A DNA stretch of 64,000 nt from Corynebacterium lubricantis DSM 45231 (GCF_000379425.1 NZ_KB902183.1:58434-122433); one strand, 5' to 3'; shown: positions 1-9,552, counted from the stretch's first letter. Translations and numbers: made by a program. Notes: generated by a model not told the origin, from the sequence alone.

Positions 1-329
1 GCCCCGGGCCCGGCCAGCTTGGCGGCGCCGAGCGCTGACAGGGCCGCGGAGGCGACCATGAGCAGACGCACGACCCAGGTCGCCGGGATGATCGTGGCAA
101 AAAGAGCCAGCACCCCGTCTTGCGGGACGTTGCGGCCGGGGACGTCACCGAAACCCAGGCTCGCGTGTGTCAGATAGGGACGCTCAAGGATCACCATGTC
201 GCGTAATGCGAATTCGCCGGGCCCGAAAAGCGGCCAGGTCACCGCCCCGACCAGCAACGTCGCCCACGCGATGAGCACGACAGTGACAGCGTCGATGCTG
301 GGGAGACGCGGGGAACGGAGGGAGGTCAC
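1..329 (-). CDS. Integral membrane protein, N-terminal part only (cut by window edge)
   Basis: An open frame runs on the minus strand from a GTG at 329 to the window edge, giving about 109 residues. It shows one clear hydrophobic segment near residues 15-35 and another near 78-105, with a conserved-looking stretch around RDMVILERPYLTH and NVPQDGVLA between them. The GTG lies four bases after the stop of the upstream DUF3068 gene, which suggests one transcript. The mix of a membrane segment and an extracytoplasmic acidic/Pro loop recalls GT-C-type envelope glycosyltransferases of this suborder, and the neighbour aftD fits that, but the visible part is too short to name it. The ORF is inferred by translating the strand directly. 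Confidence 0.6.
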   Translation of the reverse strand, partial: MTSLRSPRLPSIDAVTVVLIAWATLLVGAVTWPLFGPGEFALRDMVILERPYLTHASLGFGDVPGRNVPQDGVLALFATIIPATWVVRLLMVASAALSALGAAKLAGPG

Positions 330-333
330 GGCA

Positions 334-1476
334 CTACTGTTCGTCGGTTAGGGCACGGCTGCGAGCTATACGACGACGCACGATCTGGTAGATCAGCGCC
401 GCAAGCGCGAGGAACGTGATCACATTGGCGAACAGCGACACGACTTGGAGGGCACGCAGCTGGTTAACAATCGGACGGGCACGATCGAGTTGTGCCTCTT
501 GGGAGGCCTGATCAAGCGCGAAGTCCCCCGAGAAGACCGTCCGTGTGGGGTTGAAGAGACCTTGCTCGGCCATCTCGCGGGCCTGGGGATTGTTCGCGGC
601 CAGGTAGATATGTACGGCGTTGTATTCGTCGAGCACGATGCCCGATTTCGGCTCGATGAAAAAGATCCGCTCGGCCGTGTAATAGGGAGCCATGGTGACC
701 AATTGGTTCTCGGTGTAGCTGAATTGCTCCATTTCCTCAGGCGAGAAAAACTCCTGGGCGGGCCCGGTGAGGTAGTCGTCAAAGGTGGTGGCTTCAGCGG
801 CGCTGAGGCCGAACTGTTGCGCCACCGCCTCGCCCGTGCTCAGCGACTCCTCCTGGAACAGTTGGGTGGTGGGGAGCTGCGTGTGAAACTTATAGGTGCG
901 CAGGCCGTGGCGCTCGACGGGATCCACATAGTCAAGAGGAACCGTCTCCGGCACGATTTCGTCGGAGAATTGGTAGGAGCGGCGCTCGGTGGCGAAAGGG
1001 AAGAAGTACCGCAGCCCCTCTCGGGTATGCGGGGGAGTGTCTACCGTGGCATCTCCCAAGGCGGGGACGGTGAGCGACTGGTGAGCGACGGGTTCGACCA
1101 CGGGGAACGCGGAGTCACGGTTGAGACGCTGATAATCGACGAGCTCAGTGACTACGTCGCCGTTGATGCTCACCGAGAGATCGGAATCAACGTTGGTCTC
1201 CATGAACTTGTCGGTCTTGGAGGTCGCAGAAGTGCGCTCGATGGTGGCGGGACCGTCGATGAGGCGCGCCTCGTCGTCGTCAAGCAATGCCCTTATATCC
1301 AATACGGAGGCGCTCTCGGAAGTCATGGTGTAGTCGACCTGCACATCGTTGGGCAGGAGTTTCAAGAACAAAACGACGAGCGGAGGTGCCGCGCTTCCGA
1401 CGAGGATGGCCACCACGGCGATCACGGCAGTAATAATGATCCCGCGCTTCGTCGGCGCCTGATCGCGTAGGGCCAT
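334..1476 (-). CDS. DUF3068 family membrane-anchored envelope protein
   Basis: About 380 residues. An N-terminal membrane segment (residues 11-33) is followed by a long extracytoplasmic domain and a second membrane segment near the C-terminus (about residues 345-370) ending in a basic RRRIARSR tail. This two-anchor layout matches the DUF3068 family (often labelled PorA family) found in mycolic-acid bacteria. I chose ATG 1476 (MALRDQAPTKRG) because GGAAGGAA lies upstream; ATGs at 1524 and 1512 would add residues with no membrane character. It is divergent from the acyltransferase at 1531 and is followed after four bases by the partial gene at 1-329. The precise function is unknown; a role in the outer envelope is inferred from topology and from the neighbouring aftD. 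Confidence 0.75.
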   Translation of the reverse strand: MALRDQAPTKRGIIITAVIAVVAILVGSAAPPLVVLFLKLLPNDVQVDYTMTSESASVLDIRALLDDDEARLIDGPATIERTSATSKTDKFMETNVDSDLSVSINGDVVTELVDYQRLNRDSAFPVVEPVAHQSLTVPALGDATVDTPPHTREGLRYFFPFATERRSYQFSDEIVPETVPLDYVDPVERHGLRTYKFHTQLPTTQLFQEESLSTGEAVAQQFGLSAAEATTFDDYLTGPAQEFFSPEEMEQFSYTENQLVTMAPYYTAERIFFIEPKSGIVLDEYNAVHIYLAANNPQAREMAEQGLFNPTRTVFSGDFALDQASQEAQLDRARPIVNQLRALQVVSLFANVITFLALAALIYQIVRRRIARSRALTDEQ

Positions 1477-1530
1477 GGGCCAGTCTGTTCCTTCCACTAT
1501 GATCGCTACCATGCGACCAATCACTTCATT

Positions 1531-2622
1531 ATGACAGGTGGAACTGAAGTTTACCGGAGTACTTTCCTCCCAGAACTGGAGGGTTTGCGCGCGGTGGCGG
1601 CCCTAGGCATTGTGGTCACCCACGTTGCTTTTCAAACCGGCACGGAGTCGGTGCTCTTCGAGCGCTTCGACTACTTCGTCGCGGTCTTTTTCGCGCTGTC
1701 CGCATTCTTGTTGGCGCGTGGCTCCCATTCCAAAAATTACTACCGCAAGCGCTTCTCACGCATCGCGCCCGCCTATCTTGTGTGCGTCGCGGTCGTCCTG
1801 ATCGCGCTGCCCGATGCCGGTGGAGTCTCTGTCGGCCAGGCGCTGGCGAACCTGTTCATGGTGCAGATTTATGTCCCCGACGGGCTGATTCCGGGGCTGA
1901 CGCAGCTCTGGTCCCTGTGCGTCGAAGTGGCGTTTTACCTGGTCCTGCCGGCGTACCTGGTGCTGGGGCGCCGCGACCGGCTGGTGGTGCTTGTCGGGTT
2001 TAGCGTGTTGGCCTTTGTGTGGCCGTGGCTGCCTTTTGTCACCGGTTCGATTGAGGTGTGGAACGTGAACCTGCAGATCTGGCCGCTGTCCTATGCGCCC
2101 TGGTTTGCGGTGGGGTTGATCTGCGCTGAGCTGGAAGGGCGTGTGCCACCTCGGGTGCAGCGGGTGCTGCACCATCGCTGGGTGTATTGGGCGCCCGCAC
2201 TGGTGGTGGCCTGGATCTCGGGGCTGGTGGGACCTGCGGGGCTGACGCACCCCACTCCAGTGGAGTTCAATGTGCGCGTGGGGCTCGGTACCGTGTTCTG
2301 CGCCCTGGTGGTCGCACCCTATGCGCTCGCGCCGGGCACGAGTGTGCTGTCTGGACCTGTGATGCAGGCGCTGGGGAAGTGGTCCTATTCCATCTTCCTG
2401 TGGCACGTGGCAGTGCTCGCGGTGGTCTTCCCGCTCCTGGGGGTACCCCTGTTCAGCGGGTATTTCTGGCCGGTGCTGGCGCTGACCACCCTGATCAGTA
2501 TCGTCGTGGCGTATTTGTCTTATGAGTTTGTTGAGCGCCCGGCCTTGCGCTGGTTCCGTACGACTAAGCAGGCCAATACGGCACAGCCCGCTATGGTGAC
2601 CGCTGGTGAATCTCCCGCGTAG
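1531..2622 (+). CDS. Acyltransferase 3 family membrane protein (OafA/YrhL type)
   Basis: 363 residues with about ten hydrophobic segments. The N-terminus reads LPELEGLRAVAALGIVVTH, the classic acyltransferase-3 motif in which the late His is the proposed catalytic residue, and the C-terminal half has GKWSYSIFLWH, also typical. Such enzymes move acetyl, succinyl or other acyl groups onto glycans or lipids across the membrane. With AftD as convergent neighbour, acylation of an envelope polysaccharide is a reasonable inference; the donor and target cannot be read from sequence. Its 3' end overlaps the end of aftD by about 100 bases on the opposite strand. Length is normal for a stand-alone AT3 domain without an SGNH extension. 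Confidence 0.85.
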   Translation: MTGGTEVYRSTFLPELEGLRAVAALGIVVTHVAFQTGTESVLFERFDYFVAVFFALSAFLLARGSHSKNYYRKRFSRIAPAYLVCVAVVLIALPDAGGVSVGQALANLFMVQIYVPDGLIPGLTQLWSLCVEVAFYLVLPAYLVLGRRDRLVVLVGFSVLAFVWPWLPFVTGSIEVWNVNLQIWPLSYAPWFAVGLICAELEGRVPPRVQRVLHHRWVYWAPALVVAWISGLVGPAGLTHPTPVEFNVRVGLGTVFCALVVAPYALAPGTSVLSGPVMQALGKWSYSIFLWHVAVLAVVFPLLGVPLFSGYFWPVLALTTLISIVVAYLSYEFVERPALRWFRTTKQANTAQPAMVTAGESPA

Positions 2623-5576
2623 CCGGCCTCCGGCCACGGTGCGCGTGCCAGCCACAGGCCCATGAACGCAACGAGGCCACCGGCGAGCCCCCAGGCGGGG
2701 ATGAGGGTGAATCGGCGCACCACCCAGGTCAGCGCCACACCGGCCACACCGGCAAGTCCCCACGGGCCGCCGACGAGCACCGCCGTGAGAATTGGGGCAA
2801 TGAGCGAGGAATTATTGGTGGGCACGTAGGGCTCTGGGCTGCCTGCGCGGCGCGCATTTTGCCAGGTACGCAGGCCCACACCGATGCAGGCCAGCAGCGC
2901 AAGGACGCCGACGGCCCCGCCGATATAGAGGCTGAGCCGGTAGGGTTCGGTGCCCACAAAACTGAACTGGACTGGGCCGGACACGCCGGCCGGCACGGTA
3001 AATGCGGTCTGTCCGGCGTCGATCTTGTGCGGGCTTAACTGCGTGTCTCCCACGGTCATACGCAGGCCAGAGTTAAAAGCGCGGGTGGTGACGATGGTGC
3101 GGTCCTGGTCGGAGGCGGCCATCGCACCTGCGTCCGCGTCAAACGGCTCCCACGCAGCCTCGGGTTGGGCGCGTTCCAGGGTGATTACCCGCGCATCGGT
3201 TTCTAAGACGTGGTCGCCTGCAGGCAGGTCGACGGGGCCTGCCTCGAACGCGTTTCCGTCGATGGAAGCAGGCGCAGAAAGCTCCCAGGTCTCGTCGCTA
3301 TGCGTGGTGAACCCGCGCTGCAGCACCGTGGTCTCCGGCATGAGCCGCTGGAACAAAAAGACCTGCGCGTTCGGCGAGGTATCAGGCACGGTAACCAGGC
3401 GTGAGACCCCGGTGTCTAACTCTGCGATGCCCACCGGCTCGGTCAGTTCGATGCGGACGGTGTCGGCGGGAACCCGAATGGTGCGCGGGGAGTAGCTCGA
3501 CAGCGAGACTTCCTGGTCGAAGGCGCCACTGATCACGCGCACCCGCGTCGACTGGGTCGCAGTGATGGTGACGGATCCATCGACCACGCTGGACTCGATC
3601 CAGCCCGTATCTCCAGGTTGTGGCCACCAGGCAGTGTCGGTGCGCCCGTCGAAGGCGGAGGTCAGCGAGCGCGCAGGCTGCGCCCCACCGAAGGAGGAGG
3701 CATCCGCCGCGGAGCTCGAGGCGCGCGTCGTGCCGCCTGTCTCGGTGACTCCGACGCGCTCACCAGCGGATTCATAGTCAGGCACCCGGTTGTACACGTC
3801 TGTGCCCTCGCTGAGGTCGCGCAGTTGCGCGGAGACGGCCCCGTCGAGCGTGCCGTAATTGCGCACGGCCAGCGCCGGGGTATCGGTGACAATCTGCGCG
3901 TTCTCCGTGACCAGCTCGCGCGGGGAATAACCGTAGAGGGAATTAAGTAGACCGAGCGATTCGCCGCCACCGGCCACGGTGACCGGAGCCTGCGAGGTGA
4001 TCATCATGTCGCGGGCGGGGTCGATGAGGTAGACATCAATTTCGCCGAAGGTGTGCTTCTCGCCGGGCAGGTTCAGCTCTTGGTCGGCGTCCTCGGTGGC
4101 ACCAGAGGCGCTCTCAAGATCGTGGCGCACGAGTACCGTGCCCACACCGATCTGGCGCAGCGCCTCGCTCGCAGCCTCAGAATCAGTGCCTGATTCCACC
4201 GCGGCGAGCACCCCGTCGAGCCCACGAATGGCCTCCGGATCGACCAGCGGGATGGCATCGCGCACAGCGAAAGGCACGTCAGCGAGCGCCTGAATCGGCT
4301 CATCGCGCGTCCACCCCCAGTCCTGGCGCGCAAAGGAAGCCTCCGGCAGCACCAAAGTGCGGGTATCCGCAGCATGCTTATCGACGAATGCTGCCGCCTC
4401 ATACCAATAAGAGGGCACCTCCTCCCAGGTACCCTCTGGTGCCAACCGCAGCGACCAGGCCGGGGACGTCGCCGTGAACGCGATCAGCACCACCGCGGTG
4501 AGTACCGGCACGCGTTTCCACTGCACCTGAGAGATCACATGTCCCACACCAAGCACGATCGGAAGGCGGACGAGCGGGTCGAGTTTGTGCAGGTTGCGGA
4601 AGGGGGCGAGGGAATCGTCGAGAAGCGAAATCCAACCTTGAGCGAAGGGGCCGTGCGCCATACCCATGAGCGCCACACCGACGCAGAGCACAAGCACGAG
4701 GTAGCCGCGCCACGGCATCGATTTGGAGGCGAGGCCGGCCAGCCCGATCGCTGCGATTGCCATGGTGGCCAGCACGAAGACGGGCTCGGTGACCAGGAGG
4801 TGGCCGGCGATGCGCTCGGTTTCCACGTACGGGGTCCAACTCGTGGTGCCGCGGAAGATTTCGGCGAGGTTGAGCCAATAGGTAGTGGTAAACGACGACT
4901 CGATGTAGTCGGTAAATGGCGGCGAATAGCGGCCGAGAACTAGCAGCGGGCCGATCCACCAGGCGGAAACGGCGGCGCAGCCCGCCAGCCAGATCGCAAG
5001 GGCCGTGAATTTTCTGCGCCACAGCAGCACAAGGCCGGCGGGGATGCATGCCATGAGGGTGGCGGTAGCGTTGACGGCGCCCAAGAGCGCGACGGGGATG
5101 ACGGCGATCAAGGCGTGCTTCCACGTGATGCGCTTGCCCACGAGTGGAATGAGTGTCCAAGGCACCAACGCGACGGGCCAGGCTTCCGAGGAAATGGCGG
5201 TGAGCGTGGTCAAGATGCGTGGGCTCAGCGCATAGAGCACCGCCGGGATGAGGGCATGGGTGATGCCCATCTTGCGGGCCAGGATCAGCGTGCCGGAAAA
5301 CGCGATGCCCATCAGTAGTGCCCACCACAGGCGCTGCGCGACCCAATCGGGAAGGGGCTCAGTGAGCAGGAAAAACAGGCCCTGCGGGAAAAGGTACCCG
5401 TAGGCCTGGTTTTGGATCTGGCCGAGCGTGAAGTCGTCGGTATAGGCGCTGGTGGCCTGGCTTAAAAACCCCGCCGGGTCGAGCGCGAGGTCGAGTTTAG
5501 TATCGGCGGCGGTGCGACCGGGATCCTGCAGAAATGCGAGGAGGGTCAGCAGGACCCAGCCGACAAGATGCGCCAC
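2520..5576 (-). CDS. aftD: Alpha-(1->3)-arabinofuranosyltransferase AftD-like GT-C enzyme
   Basis: 1018 residues. The N-terminal ~400 residues are polytopic with the DTKLDLALDPAGFL loop typical of this family. They are followed by a large extracytoplasmic region (about 400-870) with carbohydrate-binding-like Trp/Gly stretches (DGRTDTAWWPQPGDTGWI, residues 650-670), then a C-terminal cluster of membrane segments. AftD adds branching arabinofuranose residues to arabinogalactan and lipoarabinomannan using decaprenyl-phosphoryl arabinose at the plasma membrane. The start is a GTG at 5576. Mycobacterial AftD is longer (about 1400 residues), while corynebacterial forms are nearer 1000, so this is not truncated. 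The last ~30 codons overlap the 3' end of the convergent acyltransferase. Confidence 0.85.
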   Translation of the reverse strand: MAHLVGWVLLTLLAFLQDPGRTAADTKLDLALDPAGFLSQATSAYTDDFTLGQIQNQAYGYLFPQGLFFLLTEPLPDWVAQRLWWALLMGIAFSGTLILARKMGITHALIPAVLYALSPRILTTLTAISSEAWPVALVPWTLIPLVGKRITWKHALIAVIPVALLGAVNATATLMACIPAGLVLLWRRKFTALAIWLAGCAAVSAWWIGPLLVLGRYSPPFTDYIESSFTTTYWLNLAEIFRGTTSWTPYVETERIAGHLLVTEPVFVLATMAIAAIGLAGLASKSMPWRGYLVLVLCVGVALMGMAHGPFAQGWISLLDDSLAPFRNLHKLDPLVRLPIVLGVGHVISQVQWKRVPVLTAVVLIAFTATSPAWSLRLAPEGTWEEVPSYWYEAAAFVDKHAADTRTLVLPEASFARQDWGWTRDEPIQALADVPFAVRDAIPLVDPEAIRGLDGVLAAVESGTDSEAASEALRQIGVGTVLVRHDLESASGATEDADQELNLPGEKHTFGEIDVYLIDPARDMMITSQAPVTVAGGGESLGLLNSLYGYSPRELVTENAQIVTDTPALAVRNYGTLDGAVSAQLRDLSEGTDVYNRVPDYESAGERVGVTETGGTTRASSSAADASSFGGAQPARSLTSAFDGRTDTAWWPQPGDTGWIESSVVDGSVTITATQSTRVRVISGAFDQEVSLSSYSPRTIRVPADTVRIELTEPVGIAELDTGVSRLVTVPDTSPNAQVFLFQRLMPETTVLQRGFTTHSDETWELSAPASIDGNAFEAGPVDLPAGDHVLETDARVITLERAQPEAAWEPFDADAGAMAASDQDRTIVTTRAFNSGLRMTVGDTQLSPHKIDAGQTAFTVPAGVSGPVQFSFVGTEPYRLSLYIGGAVGVLALLACIGVGLRTWQNARRAGSPEPYVPTNNSSLIAPILTAVLVGGPWGLAGVAGVALTWVVRRFTLIPAWGLAGGLVAFMGLWLARAPWPEAGYAGDSPAVTIAGCAVLACLVVRNQRKAGRSTNS

Positions 5577-5616
5577 GGGTGCCCAGCCTTAGTTGTGCTC
5601 TGCCTGAAGGCTGGCT

Positions 5617-5814
5617 TTAGGTGCGCGAACCGTACTCCGGGCCGCCGAGCACTGCTTGATCGGCGGGAACGGCGTTGCCCTGTGGGACGGTGGATTGGCC
5701 GGAAAAACTTGCGATGCCAACCACACCGACAACGCCCAAGGCGATACCGACGATCGCGCTCGCCAAAACCGGGCCAGCTGCTCGGCGCGGGAGGGAAGCG
5801 GATTGATTAGTCAT
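5617..5814 (-). CDS. Small DUF2613 family membrane protein
   Basis: 65 residues starting MTNQSASLPRR, with one hydrophobic segment (about residues 13-36) and a short extracytoplasmic tail ending GGPEYGSRT. This matches the DUF2613 family, which in corynebacteria sits next to aftD. I chose ATG 5814 over the upstream ATG at 5835 because a TAGGGT hexamer lies seven bases before it, the pattern of a leaderless transcript seen repeatedly in this window. The gene stops about 40 bases before the aftD start and probably shares its transcript. Function unknown. Confidence 0.75.
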   Translation of the reverse strand: MTNQSASLPRRAAGPVLASAIVGIALGVVGVVGIASFSGQSTVPQGNAVPADQAVLGGPEYGSRT

Positions 5815-5835
5815 AGTGCACACCCTAACAGGCAA

Positions 5836-6318
5836 TTACTCATTTTCCCCAGACGACGGCACCACAAATACAGGGCAATTCGCGTTTTGGAGGACATTTT
5901 CTGCAGTCGATGAGTTAAACCACGAACGCACGCCGGAAATTCCCCGGGTGCCAGCGACGATCACGTCCACGTTGAGTTCGTCGGCCGCCTCCACGATGGC
6001 CTGGGCCACGGTCGAGGTTTGCTCCACCAGATGGGCTTGGGCGGAAAGTCCTAAGGATTCGGCGAGTTCGATGCCTTCCCGGCAGATGGATTCTGCGTAG
6101 TCGTAGGCAGAGTCATTCTCGGTGGTCACGGCGGGTTGGTGGGAGCCGGTGAAACCGGCGGCGCGCGCATTTGTGCGTGCTGCGGGCTCCCACGCGGTGA
6201 TAATTTCCACGTTCGTGGCCCGCAAAAGCGAGGCCGCCGCGCGCAGCGCGTCCGCTGCCCGGTCGGTACCGTCGTAGGCAATAAGCATTGAGGTAGTCGA
6301 ATTAATCGGGGAATTCAT
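5836..6318 (-). CDS. Universal stress protein (UspA family), single domain
   Basis: About 160 residues. The N-terminal SMLIAYDGTDRAADALR and the C-terminal VIVAGTRGISGVRSW...ENVLQNANCPVFVVP are the two halves of the Usp fold, and the G-x2-G-x9-G-(S/T)-like end suggests an ATP-binding type. The start is placed at ATG 6318 because TATGCT lies seven bases upstream, suggesting a leaderless message; ATG 6330 is the alternative. The gene lies just upstream of the DUF2613 gene on the same strand (21 bases). It is a cytosolic stress protein; the specific signal cannot be inferred. Confidence 0.9.
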   Translation of the reverse strand: MNSPINSTTSMLIAYDGTDRAADALRAAASLLRATNVEIITAWEPAARTNARAAGFTGSHQPAVTTENDSAYDYAESICREGIELAESLGLSAQAHLVEQTSTVAQAIVEAADELNVDVIVAGTRGISGVRSWFNSSTAENVLQNANCPVFVVPSSGENE

Positions 6319-6441
6319 ATGTTCCAGCATAGGGTGGCGGTCCGGTCGATGGCCGGAAGAAGCGTAGGTTGTTGCTAAGTCTTCGCTGATTCCTGCTGAT
6401 TCCTGCTGGTTCCTGTACGCGTCTTGAAAGGAAGTGACTCG

Positions 6442-7650
6442 ATGAAACGTCGTGGTCTCACACTTGCGCTCTCACTCACCTTGGCTGGTGCTTCTGCGCT
6501 TGCCTCCTGTTCAACGCAGGGGCAGGACGACGGCGGGGCATCGTCGTTAAGCAATGAAACCTCGTCGAGTACTCCCGCCGAAGCGACGCCAACGTCGACA
6601 TCGCCTGCGAGCCCGACGCAGAGTTCGACTGCGAGCCCGACGCAGAGCGCGCAGGACCGCGTGCCGGAGGAACTGCGCGCTAAGGCCGCGAGCCTGATGG
6701 TGGTGGGCGTGACTGATTTTGACACGGCGTTGCAGGCTCTCGAGCTAGGTGTCGGTGGAATCTTCGTGCCGAGTTGGGCGGATTCGAGCATCTTTACTGA
6801 GCCGGGCCGCGATATTGCGGCGCTGCGGGAGCGCATTGATCGTCCGTTTAGCGTTTCCATTGATTTTGAGGGCGGCCGGGTGCAGCGGCACACCAACGTG
6901 TTCGGTGAATGGCCTTCGCCGCGCGTGATGACGCAAGGCACACCGGAAGAGGTCCGCGGCATGGGCTACGACATGGGCACGTCGCTGCGTGAACACGGGG
7001 TGACGGTGGATTTCGCGCCGCTGCTCGACGTGGACGTGGCCGGGCTCGATATTGTCGGTGATCGCGCCTTCGGCACCGACGCGCAGACGGTGGCCACATA
7101 CGGTGCGGCGTTTGCCCAGGGACTTGTCGACGCTGGCGTCACACCGACGTATAAGCATTTCCCGGGCCATGGCCAGGCCAGCGGGGATACCCACCTCGGC
7201 GAGGCCATCACACCGCCACTCGCGGAGCTGGAACAGCTCGACCTTGTGCCTTATACAATGGCGCTGACGGAGGTGCCTGAAGCATCCGTGATGGTGGGCC
7301 ACATGGTTGTTCCGGGACTTGGCGACGGCCAAACACCGTCCACACTCAATCCGGCGGCCTACGAATTGCTGCGCTCGGGAAAATATCCGGGTGGCACGCC
7401 TTTTGATGGCCTGGTGGTCACCGACGACATGTCGGGAATGCGCGCGATCAGCGACCGTATGGGTACCGCCGAGGCGGTCACCGCGGCTATTAGTGCAGGT
7501 GCGGACCAAGTTTTGTGGTCGACGGGCGACAGCATCGAGGCGAGCATTAATCAGGTTGTTGGCGCTGTTGAGGCGGGAGAAATTCCGCAAGAGCGTATCG
7601 ACGAGGCCGCTCTTCGCGTGCAGCAGCAGTACCTTCATGAGGGTTTATAG
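6442..7650 (+). CDS. NagZ-like beta-N-acetylglucosaminidase, lipoprotein (GH3)
   Basis: 402 residues from ATG 6442, which has AAAGGAAGTGA just upstream. The N-terminus is a lipoprotein signal peptide with a lipobox (ALASC), followed by a Ser/Thr/Pro linker containing a near-exact ASPTQSSTASPTQS duplication. The GH3 catalytic domain has KHFPGHG, the NagZ signature whose His acts as general acid/base in this subfamily, and a nucleophile Asp in VVTDDMSGM. The enzyme would release N-acetylglucosamine from peptidoglycan fragments on the outer face of the membrane. It is transcribed separately from the divergent stress protein gene. The lipid anchor distinguishes it from cytosolic NagZ of Gram-negatives. 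Confidence 0.88.
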   Translation: MKRRGLTLALSLTLAGASALASCSTQGQDDGGASSLSNETSSSTPAEATPTSTSPASPTQSSTASPTQSAQDRVPEELRAKAASLMVVGVTDFDTALQALELGVGGIFVPSWADSSIFTEPGRDIAALRERIDRPFSVSIDFEGGRVQRHTNVFGEWPSPRVMTQGTPEEVRGMGYDMGTSLREHGVTVDFAPLLDVDVAGLDIVGDRAFGTDAQTVATYGAAFAQGLVDAGVTPTYKHFPGHGQASGDTHLGEAITPPLAELEQLDLVPYTMALTEVPEASVMVGHMVVPGLGDGQTPSTLNPAAYELLRSGKYPGGTPFDGLVVTDDMSGMRAISDRMGTAEAVTAAISAGADQVLWSTGDSIEASINQVVGAVEAGEIPQERIDEAALRVQQQYLHEGL

Positions 7651-7708
7651 GCATATTTATCCGGGGCCGGATAGGCAAACGAGGTAGTTGGGCGATACCC
7701 TAGAGCTT

Positions 7709-9391
7709 GTGAGTTCAACAAATTCATCTGCGCCGAAAAATCGAGCAGCCAAAATCACTCTCGGAGTGGTCGTTGGCGTGCTCGCGATCCTCGCTGCGAT
7801 TTACGCCGCCGACGTGGCGATGAACCGCGACAACGTCCCCCGCGGCACCGCGGTCGGCGGCGTTGATATTGGCGGTATGTCCCACGATGAGGCAGTGGCA
7901 ACGCTCGAGCGCGAGCTCGGCGACCAAGCAAACACGCCCGTCCAGATCGCAGCCGGTGAGCTGCACAGCCAAGTCGTCCCGGCACAGGCCGGGCTCGGCA
8001 TTGACTGGGATGCCACCGTGTCGCAGTCGGGTGAGGAATCGTTGAACCCCGTGACCAGGCTGCGCGGCCTGTTTAGCACCAACGAGGTCGATATCGTGCC
8101 GGTGGTCGACGACGCAGCGCTGCAGCCTGAGCTGGACCGCGTCGCCGCCGAGCTTTCCACGCAACCGGTCGATGGCTCCTTGGCCATTAACGCAGGAAAA
8201 GTGGAGATCCAGGACCCCGTGCTTGGTCAGGGGGTCAATCGTGACGAGCTCACAGAGCGCGTGAGTATCGGCTGGCTGGATCCGGCTGGAGTGTCCGTTG
8301 AGCCAACAGAGGTCGAACCGGCCATCAACTCCGATGTGTTGAAGGAAGCCGCAGACGGTCCCGCTGCTACTGCGGTTGCAGGTCCGCTGACCGTCAATGG
8401 ACACGAAGACGTGGTAGCGGAAATCCCCACGGAGCGCATTGGTGAATTCGTCGCGTTTATTAATGACAAGGGCACCATTCGCCCCGAGGTGAATACGGAA
8501 GTAGCCCAGTCGATCCTGGAGGAGCCCTTGGCTGCCTCCGAGGTGGAGATGGTCAACGCTTCCTACAACTCCGATGGATCGGTGAACCCGAGCTCGAACG
8601 GCACCCAGGTGAACTGGGAAGAGACCATGAAGGACTTCCAGCGCCGAGTCCTAGGGGACGCGGATCGCACCTGGGACGCAGCTTATGAAGACGCCGAGGC
8701 CACCTTCACCACCGAGATGGCTGAAGCCGCCACCTACGATCAGGTAGTCGGCGAGTTCACCACCGGCGGATACTCTGAGGCATCGGGGCAAAACATTGCG
8801 CTCACCGCCGCAGCTGTCAATGGCGCAGTGGTTGGACCTGGCGAGACCTTCTCCCTCAACGGTTACACCGGTCCTCGTGGTACGGCACAGGGCTATGTGG
8901 AAAGTGGCATCATCATCGACGGTCATGCCGGTGAGGCCGTCGGCGGCGGTATTTCTCAGTTCGCCACCACCTTGTACAACGCCTCTTACTTTGCGGGCAT
9001 GACCGATATCGCCCACACGCCGCACTCCTACTACATTTCCCGTTACCCAGCGGGTCGTGAGGCAACCGTCTACGAAGGCGCCATTGACCTCGCCTTCCGC
9101 AACGACTCCAACCACCCGGTCCGCATTGAAACCTCGGTGGGTGGCGGCAACGTCACCGTCCGTTTGATGGGTACCAAGACCGTGGAAGTGGAATCGATCA
9201 ATGGCGGTCGCTGGGATGAAACCCAGCCGGAGCCACGGGAACTCTCTGGCTCTGATTGCATTCCTTCCGGCGGTAACCCAGGATTTACCACCTCTGATAC
9301 ACGCATCGTGCGCGATCTCAGCGGTAACGAAATCTCGCGCGAAACGCAGACCACGATCTACGATCCGCAGCCGATTGTGACCTGTAAGTAG
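7709..9391 (+). CDS. VanW family protein with YoaR-like peptidoglycan-associated domains
   Basis: About 560 residues. The N-terminal membrane segment (residues 13-35) is followed by repeated extracytoplasmic modules with the PRGTAVGGVDIGGMSHDEAV pattern (putative peptidoglycan-binding domain 4), and the C-terminal ~150 residues form the VanW domain (NGYTGPRGTAQGYVESGI, GGGISQFATTLYNASYFAG). GTG 7709 is chosen because TACCCT lies exactly seven bases upstream, indicating a leaderless transcript; an upstream in-frame TTG at 7688 is less likely. The protein is probably an envelope factor; the biochemical activity of VanW is not established. A terminator hairpin follows at 9436. Confidence 0.85.
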   Translation: MSSTNSSAPKNRAAKITLGVVVGVLAILAAIYAADVAMNRDNVPRGTAVGGVDIGGMSHDEAVATLERELGDQANTPVQIAAGELHSQVVPAQAGLGIDWDATVSQSGEESLNPVTRLRGLFSTNEVDIVPVVDDAALQPELDRVAAELSTQPVDGSLAINAGKVEIQDPVLGQGVNRDELTERVSIGWLDPAGVSVEPTEVEPAINSDVLKEAADGPAATAVAGPLTVNGHEDVVAEIPTERIGEFVAFINDKGTIRPEVNTEVAQSILEEPLAASEVEMVNASYNSDGSVNPSSNGTQVNWEETMKDFQRRVLGDADRTWDAAYEDAEATFTTEMAEAATYDQVVGEFTTGGYSEASGQNIALTAAAVNGAVVGPGETFSLNGYTGPRGTAQGYVESGIIIDGHAGEAVGGGISQFATTLYNASYFAGMTDIAHTPHSYYISRYPAGREATVYEGAIDLAFRNDSNHPVRIETSVGGGNVTVRLMGTKTVEVESINGGRWDETQPEPRELSGSDCIPSGGNPGFTTSDTRIVRDLSGNEISRETQTTIYDPQPIVTCK

Positions 9392-9435
9392 GCCGCCTTA
9401 GCGCCCAAGCTCGCCCCACACGTTGGGGCCTTAGG

Positions 9436-9468
9436 ATCCCGCTGGATACTCGTCCCGCGGGATTTTTG
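9436..9468 (+). terminator. Rho-independent terminator after the VanW gene
   Basis: The arms ATCCCGC and GCGGGAT form a 7-bp stem with a 14-base loop, followed by TTTTTG. It lies 45 bases after the stop of the VanW gene and before the GH15 gene. Confidence 0.75.
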
Positions 9469-9552
9469 CGTTGTATTGATAGAGCTGATCTCCCGTAGCA
9501 GGAAAGAGAGCCAGCGAGCGCATGCGCCAAAATTTTTCTTTAGGGTGGATGC

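Noticed and set aside
445..1470. Long plus-strand open frame opposite the DUF3068 gene
   Set aside because: Its product has no hydrophobic or domain features, while the minus-strand frame has two membrane anchors and a family match.
6385..6415. Short tandem repeat ATTCCTGCTG before the NagZ gene
   Set aside because: Only two and a half copies; too short to support a function.
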